From the NCBI GenBank assembly GCA_030765065.1, contig CM060977.1, positions 159,598,052 to 159,662,051 of the forward strand: a DNA stretch of 64,000 bases, in the 5' to 3' direction. The stretch is from Deroplatys truncata (lineage: Eukaryota; Arthropoda; Insecta; Mantodea; Mantidae). Under the pieces are notes generated by a model. The model searched no databases. It had not been told where the DNA came from and saw only the letters and a program-made list of their open reading frames with translations. How positions within the stretch are numbered: position 1 is the stretch's first letter; each line of letters opens with the position of its first letter. Position numbers and translations under genes: made by a program. Shown here one piece after another: positions 43,858 to 56,281 of this stretch.

Positions 43858-44989
43858 TTATTGCATCTCGTTTTTTGTGCCCCTCAAGTAAGTTATTACC
43901 CTGTTTAGCAGTTTGCCAAATTTGCCTGAGCCTCTTCTGTTTAGATGAAGTCCGTCTCTTCCTAAATCACTGTCCTTAATCCATGCATTTCCATCTAGGA
44001 ACACACAGTCGTTTTCTTTGCATACCCATTCAAGCATAGAGTTTGTAGCATCTATGTACCTTAGATCCTCATCCCAGCGGCGTAATATTCCGCTAACACA
44101 TATCTTCGCTAGTGGATAAAGGTCTTTTCCATATTTTAGCAACTCTGAAATTTCATCCTTTGTCTCCGGGAGTTTGCGTGAGTCCAAGGTCGTTTGTGCC
44201 TGCATGAATAATAACAACGTCTGGGTCGTCCTTATTTTCTCCGAGTTTCTTCTTTAGGTGTTGTATTCTGGCTCCTGGGTAACAGTACACCATTATTTCG
44301 TCGTCTACTTGTTGGCCTACATGTCGCACCATTGAGTCACCCATGATTATTGCAGCCTTCTTTTCGTAAACATTTTCCCGCAGAGAATCTGCTCGACGGG
44401 AATGTTCCGTTTGTTCCTGCAATTCATTTCCTGCGTATGGTGTATTTGCTTCGGCGATTCTGCTTTCTTGTAATGAAGTATTTTCCAAAATTTTAAACCT
44501 GTTTTTGACGGGAATTTCATGAGTTTGATTGATCCGTGGCTGATACTGTCGTCGATGGGTCAATCCCACTGGAGTCCACTGATTTTCTTTGTTCCCGAGT
44601 AGCCGCTTTTGTGTTTCTTCCGTCGATTTATTTTTGTTTGAACTTCTTGCCCGGTTCTCATTTTCTTCCTTCAATGCTTTGTTTTCATAGCGCAGTTCAC
44701 GTATTTCTTTGCTTGCTGCGTCAAGGTCTTTCCTTAGTATTTCTATAACTAGCCTAAGTGACGCCACGCTTTCGTAAGCGTCCTGCTGTTGACGATCGCC
44801 ATAGTCACAGTTACAGGTGTGTTCCTTGATGTTTCCTTGAGTTTCGCACCCATCTTCATTTCTCCCATTTACTACGTATCTAGTGCGCCTGGAGTTTGTG
44901 TTTTTACTTCTGTTTACACTATTTAAACTGGAATTTATTCCAAAATACTCGCAGTCATCGGTTTTACCAAACACAGTCGTCGCCATCAT
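43858..44989 (-). pseudogene. CR1-like ORF1 with SGNH-type esterase domain, frameshifted
   Basis: From ATG 44989 the first frame has a coiled-coil-like stretch (residues about 75-115: LRLVIEILRKDLDAASKEIR) and then the esterase: AAIIMGDSMVRHVGQ (nucleophile GDS block) and VVIIHAGTNDLG (GTND block), before stopping at 44153. The second frame, 44217-43858, carries the rest to DLGRDGLHLNRRGSGKFG, the D-x-x-H block. The two overlap around 44185, where a single-base change would join them. ORF1 of CR1 elements binds RNA and has this esterase fold. ORF2 follows 30 bases later. Confidence 0.8.
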
Positions 44990-44997
44990 GTAACATA

Positions 44998-47060
44998 TAT
45001 TGTTTTATTGTGCTAAGAGATTTACAATTTGATTGTCTACTGAACTTTGACCCTGGCCACTCATTCTGTAGACAATCACTACATTTTATCTACATTTTAC
45101 AATTTCCTGTCAATAAATTATCTTCTTCAGTTTTTCATGTCCCATTTCCACTTGTTTTTCACTTGTCACTTGTTGATTGCTTTACCATCACACATTCACC
45201 ATAGTTTTCCATTCAAAGTGAGATACACTACCTCTTACTTTTCTCTATCCACTGTCCAAAGCCATTTATTTTTGACTTTACACAAAAACTGTCCAATGTT
45301 CCTAGCGTCCTTGCACATCATTTCGATTATAAGTGTATTTCTATCCCCCTTCAACCACTTCTTTTTAATAAATTCTCTTCTCCAATTTTCTGTTCCTTGG
45401 CACTTAAATACTATGTGTTCAATGTCTTCATTACCACCACATATTGGACATTGGTTTTGAGGAATACTCTGTCTTAACCCTCTTAGCCTCCATGCTCTGG
45501 TTCTTATCCATGCAATAGATTCTCTCTTCTTATTTACTATGTCTATATATTTTTCCCTACCTCATGTATTTTACATTGGCCTATAACAAACCAATGAGCT
45601 CTTTTCGGCAATCTCACTGAACATGTTTTGTATTTTTATATCTTCCAGTCTTTTTTCCAAAGATTTTTCACGTTATTTTCTCTCCTCCACATGTCTCCTA
45701 ACCCATTTTTCTCCAAAATGTTCCGTAAATTACTTACTCATCCATCATTCATTAAGCTATTCTTTGGTATTCTATACATTGTCTTAACACATTACTTTTT
45801 CCTAGATTTAAAGTTCTGAACCAAAATTTCAAAGCTCTTTCCATTATCTTTACCTTAGTTGCCACCCTGCCCATCTCTAATTGTGCTACCTGTCTTACAA
45901 TTGCCTTCGGTAACCCTAGTATTTCTCTGCAAAACATTCTGTGCACCTCATCTATACTTTCCCATCCTCTATCTAATCCCCATATTTCTATACCATACAT
46001 CATTTTTGCCTCCACAACCATCTCATAAACTTTTTCCAGCCATTTAACATTTACATTAGGTACTCTATATTTGCAGCTTCTGATTGCTGCCATCGCCCCT
46101 TTATCTTTTGCCAACGCAAACTTCTTTTGTTTCTCCCATTTATTACCTCCATTTATTTTTACTCCTAAATATATACAGTCATGCACCACCCTGAATCTTT
46201 ATTCTCTCCCTTCAACACTTCATATTTGCTTAATTTTCCCCCCTTTTTGAACACCATAATCTGTGTTCTCTCTTGATTTACTATTAACCTCCATTCTTTA
46301 CAATATACATCAATTGCTTGTAATGATTGTTTTAAACCACTTACTGTAATAGATCCTACCACTAGATCATCCGCAAAAAGAAGTCCTAGGATTTGGATGT
46401 TGTTAATTACTGGTGCACAGTTATTATTCCTTTCAATTTCTAGTAATACATCATCTATGTATAAATTAAATAAAACTGGGCTTAACTTACATCCTTGCCT
46501 GAGGCCTTTCTTTTGTTGAATTTCTCTTGTTACACAGCCTGTCTCCACCTGTATCAGAATACAATGCTTTAAGAATATTCACCAATTGCTGATTTACTCC
46601 CTTACACACTAATTTATGCCACAGAAGTTGTAACTCAATTCGGTCATAAGCTTTCTCTAAGTCTATAAAAGCCATATACAATTTACCTTTTTTCTTTTAA
46701 GTATTTGTCTGCTAATGTTTTTATAATAAATACATTATCAGTTGTTCTCCTTCCCTTGCGAAAGCCCATATATAGGATGGATGATAGCTACCCTCCATTG
46801 TTTAGGTGCATAACCCTTTCTAATAATTACATTAAATAAATCTAATAGAATTTTCACTCTTCCTGTTTCAGTACACCACTTCTTAAGAAACTCTGTTGGG
46901 ATGCCATCAAATCCAGTAGCTTTATTTTCTTCTGTAATGTAACTTGTTTTATTATTTCCTCATTCCTAATCTTACCATCCAATATCTCTACAAAAACATT
47001 CCCTATTTCCAGAAATCCCATAATTCCTATACTCCTGTCTTTCCCTTATAGTGTTTTAAA
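44998..47060 (-). mobile_element. Unclassified non-LTR retrotransposon, copy 1
   Basis: Minus-strand RT: a KATGFDGIPTEFLKK-like start near 46910 and GYAPKQWRVAIIHPIY, a break, then YMAFIDLEKAYDRIELQLLW (46681-46600, motif A). Next are KKGLRQGCKLSPVLFNLYID (motif B), GLLFADDLVV (motif C), CIYLGVKINGGNKWEKQK and MYGIEIWGLD (thumb, to 45752). A CPICGGNEDIEH-type cysteine motif near 45460-45420 and the 3' UTR follow. Several frame breaks. The 3' end is shared with the copy at 57512-58510. Confidence 0.78.
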
Positions 47061-47309
47061 ATACTCCATCCATTGTCCTGGCTCAGTATTAGGTTAAAAA
47101 AAAAAAATACATAATTTAGAAACTGATTAAAAGGTGTGCTTGGAAAAGCACTTCCAGAAATTTTGGAAAAAATGAGAGAAATATCTAATCCTCAAATGTG
47201 CTATCATGCATTCCGCTTAGGGTTATTTAAATCATCAAACAGCTCTCTCATTTTCACTCCAGTAACAAAAATATTTACATGAAAACATTCCTGAGCATCA
47301 GACGTAATA

Positions 47310-47914
47310 ATGTAGTATGTCTAGTCATCCAATCTTCCATTTAATCTGACCTGGTCTGCAGAAGAAACAAGAAAGTTAAAAAAAACAAAAAAGAACAAAA
47401 AAACAAAATCACAATGTCAAGCGTACATGAATAAACAGCATTTGTTTTTCTAGGACTACACAAATGATTGTACACTGCCGCCCGCTGTTGCATTATTAGA
47501 TACAACTAGCCACCAATCCATTGTTACGAAAATAAAATGCTGTAACATTGTTAGGTTTACAGCACAGTACATATTACTTGTAGGTTACTGTATAAAGTTT
47601 TTATTTATGTACATGCATATCCTGTACTGCGATGTATTGTGTTGACTTTAAAGATTGGATAAAGGTGAAATGTTATTAAGAGTGGCACAGGATTATAACA
47701 TAGGAAAAATGACTGTAGGAGACTGAAGAAGGAACAGACAGGAGATAGAAAAGTGGTGTTCGATCGAGTGACAGCTAACATATATAATTTTTTTAAAATA
47801 ATAAATGTATTTTGTCAGTTTTAAATGTTGTATACGTTCTGTATCATCCAACCTTCCTGATCATCTGACCAGGCCAGGGCCCATTTAAGTCAAATAATTG
47901 GGATTTTACTGTAA
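47310..47914 (+). mobile_element. pogo/Tigger transposon relic
   Basis: Near 47662-47765 the plus strand, in one frame, reads LLRVAQDYNIGKMTVGD then RRNRQEIEKWCS after a stop. This resembles the CENP-B-type helix-turn-helix at the N-terminus of Tigger transposases. AATTGGGATTTTACTGTA at about 47897-47914 resembles the 3' terminus of Tigger elements. A 30-base direct repeat (TCATCCAA.CTTCC...ATCTGACC) lies at 47325-47355 and 47844-47872. No catalytic region remains. Confidence 0.5.
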
Positions 47915-48465
47915 GTTAAAAAGCCTAATTATAATTTTTAATCATTTTAGACAATTCTCACTAATAGGTCCCCTTTAAGTACTTCAATGCAGTCTCCATC
48001 ACTGGAGATTTTAAAGCCATCAACAAGTGGATGGATATCTAGCAGTTTAAAAATCCTGTTGCTTCCTCTAACTCTGGAGCAACAGAGCCTTGTACAAGGC
48101 ATGAATGGAAACAAAACACTCTCTTGAAACCAAAGAAAAGAAAAGAAAAGAAAATATAAAGCACAACTTATTGGTGACCTAACAATTATTCTGTATCCCA
48201 AATCTTAATTTCAAGTTTTGGTTTGTGGAGCTCTCTTAGGAGGAAAAATTCAAAGTGTTTAGCTTGTGACTGAAAATATTGTTAACTTCTGTGCTAAAAA
48301 GCATTAGTGGCACCATGAGAAAATTATAAGTTTTGAGTGACTATGGGGGACTGAGGTAGGAGTTCAGAAAGGCTTCAAATGATTTTGTATGAGCTTCCTA
48401 AATATAACCAAGTCCCTTAATTATAAATATGGGGTGCAGTAATTCCTGGACACACATAAAAAAAA
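47915..48465. other. Unassigned intron spacer
   Basis: No gene. A short (AAAAG)n run lies near 48132-48150. Confidence 0.4.
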
Positions 48466-49314
48466 TCTGATATGTTACACTCACATGACTTTCTCTACTC
48501 TTGTACAAACTATTTTTACAAACACTTATTCTCCATATGCTCCACATTAATCGAGATATTGAGGTGTTAATCTTATTGCTAATTTTCTTGTAGATGCAAG
48601 GGGAATTGTTAGGCTTTAAGCAATAGTCAAATATTTTAAGAGCTGGTTGCTATGTGTAGTATTCCATTCTCTTTGCATTACCAGGACCAAAAAAAAAAAA
48701 AGAGTAATGAATTCCCATTTGAGAAATGTATAAGTATTGGAAAATTTAAGGGAATAACAAGCAATATATCGAAAATGGTTCACTCAACAAAAAAGATGTA
48801 TATGACATAAATTGTGTATTTTAACACGATCTACATTTTTTGTATAGTAAAATTTTGTGTATCTCTTATGGTTTACCAGCTACGCAAACATTGTTCACAA
48901 TGAACACTTTTGAAGACATTCCCAGAAAATTCAAGATATACATTTTATTTGTCATGAAAGTATCTTAAATATATGATATTTTAATCAAAATCATTAGAGC
49001 CATTTCTGAGAAAATTAAAATTTTCGAAAAATGTTCCATGTAAAGTGTAATCTGGGTTGGGGGAGGATTTTCTTGAAAACCTTCGTGTTGCATCTCTGGA
49101 AGATACTGAACCTAAATACCAAGTTTGGTGTTTATCTGACTGTTCATTTCTGAGTTATGCTATTCACAGACAGACACACACATGGACATGTTTCCAAAAA
49201 TGCTTTTTTTGGATTCAGGGGGCCTCAAAACATATATTTCCGGTGAAATCTTGGTATTGAATTTTTGGGTGGAATACAATACTTCCCCTACTTACTATAC
49301 ATAGTAGAGAAAGT
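48466..49314 (+). repeat. U repeat, copy U7
   Basis: Full length, closely similar to U1 and U2, starting TCTGATATGTTACACTCACATGACTTTC and ending CATAGTAGAGAAAGT. It has a short (CAGA)(CA) tract at 49169-49184 where U1 has a long one. Confidence 0.85.
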
Positions 49315-50260
49315 AAAAATGGGTTGTCAATAGTCCCTCAAACAAAATTTTAAATTTTTTTAGCCTCCCATTGAGATTTTTTCCTATGCATCTTTGATGT
49401 CAGAAGTTAAGAGACCCTGCTAAGGCATAAATTTATGGAAAAGATCACCAGAGTTTCAGGAATGATGGTCATTATGTCATGATATTTCAGAAGAAAAGTG
49501 CATAAAAGGAAAACTTGCATTACAACATCACAGCTCTGTCTTTCATTACAAATAAAGTATTATTTTGCCCACTTCCATGATGTGAGGTAGTGTGTTTGCT
49601 TTCCATTCAAGAGATTCCGAGTTTGAATTCTGGTTGGAGTGAGTTACCAGGATAAGGCTTTTCTCAGGGTTTTTTCCCTTATTCCCAAAAATTTGTCAGG
49701 TAATTGTTAGTTGTGGAACCTAAGATCATTTGAGCATAATTTCACCCATTTCATTAATTCACCATTTGATATAACTTACCCGGTTAAAGAACAGTAAACT
49801 TTCAGAACAAAAGAAAAAGTTTAACTTGTGAATTATGTGAACTTGTGAAATCATAAACTCTATGATTTTAATATAAATAAGTGTTGGTTGTTGTACAGCA
49901 GAATCATGTTTTACTTCTTAAAGATTTTCATCCTCTTTCACTGCTGCTGCCACCACCATCACCAAATGGCATGACTTGAAATACTGAGATTTGCTACCAA
50001 TTTTGAATTGGATAAGCTGAGGGAGAGGGAGAGAGAGATTAAATACCCTTCTCCCCAAATAATCCCTTAGAGGGAAACATTTTCATTAAAATAGCTAAAA
50101 ATGTATATTTTGAATTTTTTTTAATCAGCCTGTGAAGCCCTCTTTAACCTCGGTGAATTTTATGTAACTGAAGCATAAGAAGTAGACAACTTAGTACATG
50201 AAAAACTTGTATCTCATTAAAATTAACAGAAATAACTTTTTTCATAGCATTGACCATTTT
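49315..50260 (+). repeat. Spacer with a tRNA-like SINE relic at about 49575-49800
   Basis: GAGTTTGAATTCTGG near 49620 is a B-box match after GTGAGGTAGTGTGTTTGC (weak A box). It is followed by a TTTTCTCAGGGTTTTTTCCC body typical of arthropod SINEs. The remainder is AT-rich with a (GA)n patch at 50018-50038. Confidence 0.4.
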
Positions 50261-51141
50261 TACTTTTCTCTACCATGTACATAGTAGGTAGTGAAGGTAA
50301 TTGCATTCCACCCAAAAATTTAATACTGAGATTTCACCAGAAATATATGCTTTGAGACCCCCTGAATCCTCCCCCCCAAAAAATGCATATTTAAAAAAAG
50401 GTCCAACTATGTCTGATTGTGAACAGCATAGCTCAAAAACAAAAAGTCAGATAAATACCAAACTTGGTATTTAGGTTTAGGTTTAGTACTTTCCAAGAAT
50501 GCGACACAAAGATTTTCAAGAAAATCCCCCCACCGCAAACCATCATTTACATGGAATATTTTTTTAAAATTTTTATTTTCTGAAAAATAGCTCTAACAAT
50601 TTTGATTAAGATACCATATTTTAAAAATATTCACATGGCAAATAAAATGTATATCTTGAATTTTCTGGGAATAATATGTGAAATCCTGTTCATTTGGATG
50701 GAATTTTGTATTATCTTGTATAACTGGTAAACATTAAGCAATAGACAAAAGTGTGCTACACAAAAAATGTAGATCTCTTTAAAGCATTCAGTGTATTTCA
50801 AATAACTTTTTGTGGCATCAGCCATTTCTTAGATATCCCTTATTAATAGTTGAAATTGTTAAATATTTAGTATTCTTTTCAAGTTCTGACGATTTTCAGC
50901 TGTTCTCATGATGTCATGGAAAAATTATGGAGTTTTAAGGCCAACGTATAGCATCCAGGTTTTAAATTTGATGATTGCTATTCCTTTTGGGTCATTAATG
51001 AAATGTGTATGCAGTTATTTCCAAAAAGATTTATCTGTATTAAAATGAAGTAGATATGAAAATATCTATGGGATATAATTTGTATACCCGCTAATAAGCT
51101 ATAGAGGGTAGAGAAAGTCATATGAATGTAATGCATCAGAT
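50261..51141 (-). repeat. U repeat, copy U8
   Basis: Reverse orientation and essentially full length, from TACTTTTCTCTACCATG to GAGAAAGTCATATGAATGTAATGCATCAGA. It is more diverged than U1, U2 and U7. The CA position holds only a TCTGATTGTGAACAGCATAG remnant. Confidence 0.8.
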
Positions 51142-51503
51142 TTTTAAATAAACGTTAACTGTTTAACATTTACATTTTCCAATATTTTAAGATGTATACT
51201 TCAAAATATTAATTGGCTGTGCTTTTATTTCCTATGAGTCGATGCAAAGGATATATAGTATCAAGGCTAGCATAATACTGACCTGCTTTTTAAACACCAT
51301 TATTTCAGCTTCTATCATGCTGCTCTGTGCCTACAACAATATATATATATATATATGTTGAAAACCATTGCTGACAAGTGTTTATCACAATTAGTAGTAA
51401 GAAAAATAAGTTTCTGTGTAAATAGCTTCTGGATTAGCTATGAAAATAAATAATAATTGGTAGAAACATCCATATGATTGTTTTATGTACATTAGGTGCA
51501 TTT

Positions 51504-52319
51504 TACTTTAGTAGGTAAGAGGAAATATTGCATTCCACCCAAAAATTTTTATAAAAGATTTCACCAGAAATATATGCTTTGAGGCTCCCTGAATGAAAAA
51601 AATTAGTGTGTGTGTCTGAGAGCAACATATCTCAAAAATGAAAAATTGGTTAAATACCAAACTTGGTATTTAATTTCAGCATCTTCCAAAGATTTTCAAG
51701 AAAATTGCCTCACCCCAAAGTTTTCTATGCATGGAGAATGCTTAGAACATGTTGATTATCTCAAAAATGGCTCTAACAACTTTTATTAAAATATCATATA
51801 TTTAAGCTATTTTCATGACAAAATGTATAACTTGAATTTTCTGGAAATAGCTTGTGAAGCCCTCTTTATTATGAGTGATTTTTGTATAATTAGTAAATGT
51901 AAGAGATAGAAAAAAATCTTAATAGACAAAAAAAAAAATGTAAATATTGTTGAAGACATAATGCATGTCAAATACAATTTTTGTGGCATTAACCATTTCC
52001 AAGATATTCTTTGTTATTACTTTGAATTTTGAGATAAATTATACTTTTGTCAACTGCAAATCACTATTCTTTTTTTTTTCTCTCTTTCTTTTTCTTGTTC
52101 ATGCAAAGATAACAGAATAGCCAGTCATAGTGACTGGCTTTGAAAAGACTTGACTAACTTTTTAGACTACTGCATTCTTCTTATGCCTACAATGAAATAT
52201 GTAAATGAATAATGGAGGTTTCTGTGTATTAACAAGAAATAGTAGATAGTAGAATAAACTTGCATTGGCATATTTTATATAAGAGCGAGTAGAAAAGTCA
52301 TGTGAATGCAACACATCAG
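51504..52319 (-). repeat. U repeat, copy U9
   Basis: Reverse orientation, from TACTTTAGTAGGTAAGAGG to AGAAAAGTCATGTGAATGCAACACATCAG. A short (GT)n at 51607-51616 sits in the equivalent of the CA tract. It lies less than 400 bases from U8 in the same orientation. Confidence 0.78.
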
Positions 52320-52844
52320 CTTTTTGTTTAGTATTTGTCAAACTTTGCATTGCAGAAATAAGTTTTTTCTTACATTTCCACAAGAAAAATTGTAATTTTA
52401 CAGTCAGTATCTTGATAAATACGGAAGCTAATTCTGACACTGAGAATATGTGAAGGTAGATTTAAGACTGAAGACAAAGTTGCAGGAATCATTAGAATTA
52501 ATGTGCAAAATTTATAAGGTTCATTTTCACCCAGGCTGATAATGAATGTCTTTTCAGAATTCTCTGCTACAGCTTTCAAGTATTTTCGCAAGGATAAGGT
52601 CTTGGGGTTTTACATAAGGGCTTCCTAAAAAATGAAAAGCTTCAAAATCTGTTTTGAATTAAACTGACATCAAAATGTCATGATCTATTATCACATCACT
52701 CATGCGAGCACTGCCTTGATCATTAAAACAAAATTTAATGTCTCACCAACATATAAGCAAAGACAGCATAATACGTCTTGGTTATATATAAATACTGTCA
52801 GTTCCATGATGTTTTAGCTAATGGAAAAAAAAAAAAAATTCAGT
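52320..52844. other. Unassigned intron spacer
   Basis: AT-rich, with a poly-A at 52826-52839 directly before the SINE. No gene. Confidence 0.4.
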
Positions 52845-53095
52845 TTTATTTATGGGTGCTCTTTAACTGCTGGGGTCCTATACATTCTATATTGGGCGTG
52901 AAAGACTGGAAATTTTGCTCAGAGGCCTCTTTATCAGGCTTGAGGTTGGTTTATGTGTCATAAATCTATGACAAGGGATCATTGGCTTTACTTCCCTTCT
53001 GAAGGAAACCATGCTATGGATTTTTATGCCGGAAAAAATCCATCGCCCTCCGCTGTGTTTGAACCCGCGACCTTGGGAACTATTTTAGCTAGTGG
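52845..53095 (-). repeat. tRNA-derived SINE, copy S5, head partly lost
   Basis: Reverse orientation. The 3' end (complement of AGCAGTTAAAGAGCACCCATAAATAAAAC) and full body are present. The B box (GGTTCAAACACAG in reverse) remains, but the A box and first half of the tRNA head are missing. Confidence 0.8.
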
Positions 53096-53553
53096 GATGG
53101 GGTGACTTATGTCTCGGGTAAAGCTTTAGCTGGTGAGAAAGGTACACAGTATGTTGAACTTGGTGCCGTGCATGGTATGTGCAGTGGAAAACAGATACAG
53201 TCTTTCATTATCTCTCACTTGCATCAGATCAAGTAAACACTACCTCTTTTCAGTAGCAAATCCCTACCTGCTTGGAAAGACTCTCCTACCCACTAGCTAA
53301 TCATGAACAGACGGTAGGACTCTTGCCTTATGCATTTATTGAATAGGGGATAGACTTGGACCTTTGACCACTGGACTTTGCAGATAGTGGTTGGTAAGTT
53401 TAAAGTTGAATCAGTCTTGAAAAACTCATTGCCATAAACAAACCTTAATCTATTGATCTTAGACTTTTGTGTTCTACCACTGAGACACCCAATTATACAT
53501 AAAAATATTTTCTTCTGATGCATATATTCTGGGATACTTCTGTGTAACTCTAG

Positions 53554-53624
53554 ATGACAAGCGGATGCTAAATGACAATGATGGTCAGTTTAAAAACTCT
53601 GTTGTACAACCACTTCAGGAAAAG
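53554..53624 (+). other. Exon-like stretch of unknown status
   Basis: 71 bases between a TGTGTAACTCTAG acceptor-like site and a strong AAG|GTGAGT donor. The open frame encodes DKRMLNDNDGQFKNSV then VQPLQEK. Its phases (1 in, 0 out) do not fit between the phase-0 galectin exons on either side, so it would break that reading frame. It could be a chance, a cryptic exon or part of another transcript. Confidence 0.2.
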
Positions 53625-55238
53625 GTGAGTGTGCAGTTTTCAAGTAGCATTTTGTATATTTCTCCTGATGCTTTGGCAAGAAATAATAACAGGGCCACTT
53701 ATAAGAGGTTTGGGCAGAACAGACACACAATAAAATATAGAATGGTGTGAAATGATCTGAATGAAATATCAGAATGCATAAATTCACCATAATGTATTAC
53801 TTCATTATACCCACCTACACATGTCTCATTACTTTCCAAATAATGTGAAACATTTTGACTAAAGGGGAGTAATCTCAGTCTTCATGATGAACGGAAGGCC
53901 CATCACTGTCAATTATGATAGGGTCCAGAATTTACATGGGCAGCACTGATGATGGGAAGTGGTCTCCCTGGTTGGAAAAAATGTAGCAGTGATGTGGAAG
54001 TTTTATCTTTGAAGTGCATTGTAACTATAAACATATATAAACTATAAACTAACTATAAACATCTGAATACTTGACAACTTCATACGTATTTTAGTAATTG
54101 TTCTTTCATACTGGCTGTGTGTGGGCTGAAGCTGGAAACTTGAAACATTTGAAGCCACAGCCAGAATTTGGACTCTATATAAGTAGTTCAGGGATAGAGC
54201 ATCAGCTTGGAAGGCAGAAGTTCCATGGCTTGAACCCCAGTGGTGGCAGTGAGTTTTTCAAATCTGATTCAACTTTCTGAGTCCTTATGATGTTTCCAAT
54301 ACAATAAATGTCGATATAAACTGTGCAGCGGCATATAACTTAATTTACTAATTAACCAATATTGGTATACAGCACAAAACAAAGGAAACTACATTTTAGA
54401 TATTAAAGTGTGAAACATTTATGGAATAAGAACTATGAGTGTACAAGGGTTGTCTAGGAAGTAGCAACCATTTTGCTTTAATATATTCAGAATTACAAAA
54501 TTCAATTACAAAATTGAAGTTTACTCTATTTCTCCACATAATTGTCTTCGATTATTTAAGCGTTCATCATATCTGTCCACAAGCTTTAGAATTCCTGTGT
54601 TGTTGCTGCCAGTCCATTAAGCGAAGATTTTTGGATAAAATTGCACCAAGCAAAGAACAAGAAATGTTTGGGAAAGAAATCTGTAACTCCTTTAGGATTA
54701 CCTGTCTGTTTGGTACAATTTTGTTGCTCACTTGATTCTTCAAATCATCCTTGATGAGTGACAGACATCCAGGTCAAGTTTCATCATAAGTGAGGGTAAT
54801 AATTTATCATAACCCTGATTGTTACCAACCATATTATATGAGGGTCAACCAGGAAGATGCGCAATCCCATTGTGCAGATCACTAATGAGCTTCCATGCAA
54901 GATAAAATGGTTTCCTCAACATCTTTTCTCAGTGTTTTGTGAGTTTTGGATGAAACAAGTTGTTATTGTGCTTTCTGTGATTGTTCAAAATGAACTGTGT
55001 GATATAAAGTTCCACTGATTATTGGATTTTTGAACGCTTGGATGTTGAAACCTGTAGAAATTTACAGTCAACTAAAAGAAGTGAGTATGGGATATGTAAT
55101 GAACAAAAGAAATGTAAGAAAGTGGTGTTGAAATGTTCAGTAATGAAGAAACTAACAAAATATTTCAGGGTTGTGATAAATCATTATCCTCGCTTACCTT
55201 TTAAAGTATATTTGCATGGAAATGTTTACTGAAAAATC
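53625..55238. other. Intron sequence with a tRNA-like head and mariner-end-like motifs
   Basis: At about 54180-54245, TAGTTCAGGGATAGAGC (A-box-like) and GGCTTGAACCCCAG (B-box-like) are spaced like a tRNA, so this is a probable SINE head. TACAAGGGTTGTCTAGGAAG at 54443 and TATGAGGGTCAACCAGGAAG at 54837 recall mariner ends but are in the same orientation with no transposase between them. Otherwise unassigned. Confidence 0.35.
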
Positions 55239-56046
55239 TGATGTGACATTCTCTAACCATTATCATTTATTTTTGTGTACCTTTTGTGAAATATTCTTGC
55301 AAAATGGTTCTCTTCTATGTACTTCATGTTAATTGAGATAAACAATTTTTAGAAATAGTTTCGTTGTAGGTACATGGGCATGTAGGTGGCTGAAGCTATA
55401 GTTAAAGTTAAAAAGCAGGTTGGTGTATGCTGCCTTTGAAGCTCCATACACTTTCCATGACATTGCAAGAAACATCTGAATGGTGACACCACTTCAAAAA
55501 ATGACAAAGTATTGAAAAATTCAAACCACCAACAAACTATTATCTTAGATACGGCTAATGATGCTATAAAAAATATTTGAAATAATTTGTGTAATTTATA
55601 GAGCTCTATATAAATGTATTGAGTGGTAAGTTTCTGTCCATTTCTTATGGTTTACCAGTTGTACAAAATTATACAAAATTCATTCCAAATGAAGAGAGCT
55701 TCACAGGCGTTCACAGAAAATTCAGGATATAAATTTTATTAGTCATAAACACATGTATTTTAACAAAATTGTTAGCCACTTTTGACAGAATAAAGAAAAA
55801 TGTTTTTTGTAAAGTGTAGTTTGGGGTAGGGAGATTTTATTCAAAATCAATGTGCTGCATCCTTGGAAGATGTTGAATGTTGAATTTAGAGATCAAGATT
55901 GGTATTAATCCAACTTTGTTTTTTAATTATGCTGTTGACAGACAGATGGCAGATACATGCATACTGCCCTCCCCCCCCCCCCGAAAAGTCTTTTTGTTTA
56001 TTTATTCAGGGTGTCTCAAGATGGTGTAGGTAAGAGTAGAGGAAAT
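55239..56046 (+). repeat. U repeat, copy U10, diverged
   Basis: Starts TCTGATGTGACATTCTCTAACC and ends AGAGTAGAGGAAAT. It shares the TTCTTATGGTTTACCAGTTGT block with U1. A poly-C run at 55970-55982 and an ACAGACAGATGGCAGATACATGC patch replace the CA tract. Confidence 0.7.
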
Positions 56047-56281
56047 AAAAATTGCCTCAACTAAGAGTCTGGGAATTTTTCATCAAGCATAGTCTAATAA
56101 AGACATTTTAAAAGATAAGATTTTATAATTGCATGATTGATATTTACCATTAGTTAATTTATGCAAGTCTTTTAATTTTATTGTTTAAAGCACATAGAAC
56201 TACAATACATACTTCATTTTTTCACAAGCTAATGAAATCATAAAGATCACTGCAGAAATTAATGTATTTGGAATTTCGTAG

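Larger units (their letters stand above)
40567..44995 (-). mobile_element. CR1-like non-LTR retrotransposon, nearly complete
   Basis: It has ORF1 with an esterase-type domain (44989-43858, one frame break), an uninterrupted ORF2 (43828-41012) and a 3' UTR ending in (TCTGAA)n, seen on plus as ATTCAGATTCAGATTCAGAT at 40568-40587. ORF1 esterase plus short tandem repeats at the 3' end, with no poly-A, are CR1-group traits. The 5' UTR is only a few bases because the 3' end of another LINE abuts the ORF1 start. Confidence 0.82.

Noticed and set aside
54440..54870. A third mariner element
   Set aside because: Two mariner-end-like motifs are in the same orientation and no transposase motif lies between them.
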